DNA from: Sphaerisporangium sp.
Lineage (GTDB): Bacteria > Actinomycetota > Actinomycetes > Streptosporangiales > Streptosporangiaceae
DNA length: 64,000 nucleotides
Assembly (NCBI GenBank): GCA_025964675.1
Contig: JAOPYI010000158.1
Location: 26,168-90,167 of the forward strand
Reading direction: 5' to 3'
The notes under the pieces are model-generated. The model searched no databases, had not been told where the DNA came from, and saw nothing but the letters and a program-made list of their open reading frames with translations. A program made the translations under genes and the position numbers. Within the stretch, counting starts at the first letter, position 1. Each line of letters begins with the position of its first letter. Positions 61,630 through 64,000 of the stretch are shown piece by piece.

Positions 61630-62121
61630 TCTGGCCACTTCCTGTATCAGGTGGGTCGATGTCGGTCAAAGCGACAGGTGGTCCGGGCAGGTCGTACCCT
61701 GCTCCGTGGTCAAAACGCTTGATGTCCGCTACCTCTATGCCTCGCAACATGGAAACAGCGGCTCACTGAATCAGAGACCTTCCGTAACGCTAGACGTTTC
61801 TCCTTCGTATCGGGAGGGGGAGCAGTGTATCGCCTCTATTTTGTTATTGACACTGGTCGATGTGTGGTCTTTCGCGTTCGCGATGGCCTTCGCGGGCCCC
61901 GGACTTTTGCCTCCGGCATCGGGGCTGGCGCCGGGCACTCACGGCTGGCGCTTTTATAGTCACCTCTTTCCGCATGAGCAGCGGCCGCGGGATCATCGCC
62001 ATAGCTTGCGCGCATCGTCACCAGGTAGGCAGCCCCGCATCGGGCGTCGTCGGCGCCGTTCAGCGAGCGAGCGCGTCCGCTGCGGTACGGCGGGCGCGCT
62101 CGGTGCTCGCAGTGAAACGGA
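61630..62121. other. Long intergenic region (492 bp) of lower GC
   Basis: I see no gene or RNA here that I can support. It lies upstream of the secreted-protein gene and downstream of the YhaN-like gene. A TTGACA hexamer at 61847-61852 lacks a good -10 partner. Short open frames on both strands have no recognisable content. Confidence 0.5.
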
Positions 62122-64000
62122 TCAGTCGGATCCACCTGGGGCGGCGGCCGATCCGGGCAGCCGGTGGACATGCACCCGGCCATCAGGGAGGACTTCCCTG
62201 GCGAGGTCGGTGAGGTGCTCGTGGTGGGTGAACACGATCATCTGGAATCGGTCGGCCATCTCGTCGAGCACCCCTAGGGCCGCCCGTGTCCGATCGTTGT
62301 CGAAGGTCATGAAAATGTCGTCGACAGTGAAGGGCAGCGAGCGGCCTTCCTCGGCGTACCGCTCCAGGGACGCGAGTCGCAGCGCGAGATAGAGCTGGTC
62401 GGCTGTGCCTTCGCTGAGCTGCTTGACCCCGAGGAGGTCGGCTCCGCGCCGCGCCAGTACGACCGTCGAGTCTCCTTCCTGGTCGATCTCCAGTCTGCTG
62501 AAGCGGTCGAGGGTCAGCCGCCGGAACAGGTCGCTCGCCCGGGCAAGGATCGGGTCTTGATGCGTCTGCCGGTAGTCCTCCATGCACTCGACGAGGATGT
62601 TCCTGGCGATCCACAGCCGGAGATACTCCTCGCTCTCCTCCACCAGCGCGGCGGCCGTGACCTCGGCACCGGCCGCCGCCTTTGCAGCCGCAGCTGATCC
62701 GTCCAGCATCCCGAGCTCGGTCTTATGCTTGCCGAAGAGTTCGGACTGCGCGGTCCGCTGTGTCTCCAGATCGTTGACCTGGTCCGCGAGCGTGCCCAGC
62801 TCGGCTTCGAGCAGATCTGGGTCGGTGTGTTCGGCCTCCACCATGAGGGCGTGCAATGTGTCCGTGTCGGCGGAGAACGTCTCAGTTACCTCAGCCAGGC
62901 TGGTGTCCAGCTTGGCGTGCCGCTCACGCCGCTGTACCGCATCGCGGAGGGCGTCGTCGCTGCCGACGCCGGCTGTCTCCCGCAGCGCGGCGAACTCGTT
63001 CCCCGCTTGGTCGGCCGACGCTCGAAGCCGGCCCGCGTCCGCTTCCAGCTCGCCCTCCACCATCCGGAGGGAATTCTGCCTTTCAGCGATCGAGCGGTTC
63101 AGCTTCACCGCCGAGTAAAGGTTGCCGACGAACTGGTTGTGCTCGGTCTCGTCGTCGGGAACCGCCCGGCCGCAAGCGGAAGCGGTCGTACGGAGAAGCG
63201 CCTGGAACTGTTCGATGGTGGCCGTGGCCCGATCCGCCTCACGGTCGATCTTGATGGCTTCGGCGACCTTGGCCGCCACCTGGTCGAGCCGGTCAAGGTC
63301 GGCCAGTGCGCTGACAGTGTCGCGGTCGACGGGCAGGGCGGCCTGGTCGAGCAGCTTACGCCAGTCGGACTCCCACGCGGTGAGGTCGAGTTCGTGGCCG
63401 GAGACCTGCGTAGCGGCGGTTTCCTGTTCCTCACGTGCCCTGGCGACCTCATCCTCCAGCTTCATCCGTTCCTGGGCCGCCTGAGCTTGATGGGCGAGCC
63501 GGGTCTCGGCGATCTCCCGGAGCTCCGGCAGCTCCGCCAAGCCCTTCTCGTCGCCAAGCGTGCCAAGACTCAGCCCTTCGGGTTCGCGCAGCTCCGTCCG
63601 CAGTCGTGCGATGTGGAGGGCTGCCTGCTCTCGCAGGGCGGCCAGCCCGGCGTGCGCGTCACGCAGGTCGCCGAGGCTGTCGCGAAGCCTCTTCGCGTGG
63701 TCCAAGGTCGTGGTGGCGGCGTCCGGCCGTGGAGGGGATCCGGCGAAGCCGGTCCAGAGGTGACCCCAGTCGAGATTCAGATCCTCAGCCCGTCCATCGA
63801 GACGAAGCTCCTCCTCGCCCAGCTCTGTCAGTCCCTGCTGTCCGTTGAGGATCTCAAGCTCCAGCCGGAAACGATCGCTGACCCGCTTCGCGTCCCGGCG
63901 CATCTGGTCGGCGACACTGTCGGCCTGCGTCACGGCGTGCTCGAAGCCCTCGGCGTTAGCGTGCAGCCCGTCGCGGATCCCTTGCCAGAGCTCGTCGCGA
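62122..64000 (-). CDS. YhaN-like SMC/Rad50-type AAA ATPase (5' end outside window)
   Basis: The C-terminal about 625 residues of a large ATPase; the frame is open to the window edge, so the Walker A half is missing. Long coiled-coil segments (Glu/Ala/Arg-rich heptads) occupy most of the visible part. The C-terminal head has the ABC signature LSEGTADQLYLALRLA and Walker B LPFTVDDIFMTFDND, then VFTHHEHL. This is the YhaN/Rad50-like group, often paired with an SbcD-like nuclease (YhaO) and linked to DNA repair. The stop is TGA/TAG-type at 62122 with no gene following closely. Confidence 0.87.
   Translation of the reverse strand, partial: RDELWQGIRDGLHANAEGFEHAVTQADSVADQMRRDAKRVSDRFRLELEILNGQQGLTELGEEELRLDGRAEDLNLDWGHLWTGFAGSPPRPDAATTTLDHAKRLRDSLGDLRDAHAGLAALREQAALHIARLRTELREPEGLSLGTLGDEKGLAELPELREIAETRLAHQAQAAQERMKLEDEVARAREEQETAATQVSGHELDLTAWESDWRKLLDQAALPVDRDTVSALADLDRLDQVAAKVAEAIKIDREADRATATIEQFQALLRTTASACGRAVPDDETEHNQFVGNLYSAVKLNRSIAERQNSLRMVEGELEADAGRLRASADQAGNEFAALRETAGVGSDDALRDAVQRRERHAKLDTSLAEVTETFSADTDTLHALMVEAEHTDPDLLEAELGTLADQVNDLETQRTAQSELFGKHKTELGMLDGSAAAAKAAAGAEVTAAALVEESEEYLRLWIARNILVECMEDYRQTHQDPILARASDLFRRLTLDRFSRLEIDQEGDSTVVLARRGADLLGVKQLSEGTADQLYLALRLASLERYAEEGRSLPFTVDDIFMTFDNDRTRAALGVLDEMADRFQMIVFTHHEHLTDLAREVLPDGRVHVHRLPGSAAAPGGSD

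Noticed and set aside
61847..61852. TTGACA promoter in the long gap 61630-62121
   Set aside because: No matching -10 box at proper spacing and no downstream gene on that strand.

Overview
The window is high-GC (about 70%) actinobacterial chromosomal DNA. The Entner-Doudoroff operon, the RamB-type glyoxylate regulator next to isocitrate lyase, FolP2 and GpgS homologues, a zinc-independent S4 paralogue, many GTG/TTG starts and many leaderless-looking genes all point to an actinomycete, most likely Streptosporangiales (Nonomuraea/Streptosporangium-like). This placement is an inference from gene content. I see no tRNA, rRNA, CRISPR array or insertion sequence.

Layout. 1-4.5 kb: sugar-use block with the end of an ABC sugar permease, a GH13 alpha-glucosidase, a LacI regulator and a PfkB-type kinase. 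4.5-6.3 kb: a secreted choice-of-anchor protein and an SDR oxidoreductase. 6.7-19.5 kb, possibly to 23 kb: a biosynthetic gene cluster. 23-24 kb: a GH18 chitinase. 24.4-31 kb: eda, glk, edd and zwf on the minus strand with a divergent ROK regulator. 31-44 kb: alternative S4 behind an iron-box-like palindrome, membrane spermidine-synthase-like protein, cytoplasmic subtilase with a small partner, LCP protein, zinc metallopeptidase, LysR regulator, FolP2 and a PLP decarboxylase-fold enzyme. 42.6-51 kb: a two-component system, a LolA-like secreted protein and two ABC export systems. 51-64 kb: esterase, Ser/Thr kinase, aceA/ramB, gpgS, a TetR/methyltransferase pair with operators, two uncharacterised proteins and the end of a YhaN-like ATPase.

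The most interesting region is 6670-19503. An amino-acid N-hydroxylase, a stand-alone cupin and a methionyl-tRNA-synthetase-like protein lie in tandem. These are the parts of the known N-N bond (hydrazine) forming machinery (Spb38/Spb40 type), with the usually fused cupin-MetRS protein split into two genes. Around them are a clavaminate-synthase/VioC-like Fe(II)/2-oxoglutarate oxygenase, a large FAD/NAD(P)-binding protein, a questin-oxidase-like protein, a 33-residue acidic Ser/Gly/Ala-rich peptide gene, an ATP-grasp ligase translationally coupled to a FemAB-like transferase, a DsbA-fold protein and an MFS exporter. I predict a hydrazine-containing, hydroxylated amino-acid or dipeptide product, loosely comparable to negamycin or s56-p1 but with a different enzyme set. 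A 99-bp block conserved without gaps (65 of 99 positions by eye) precedes both the small-peptide gene and the exporter gene, which ties the two ends of the cluster into one regulon.
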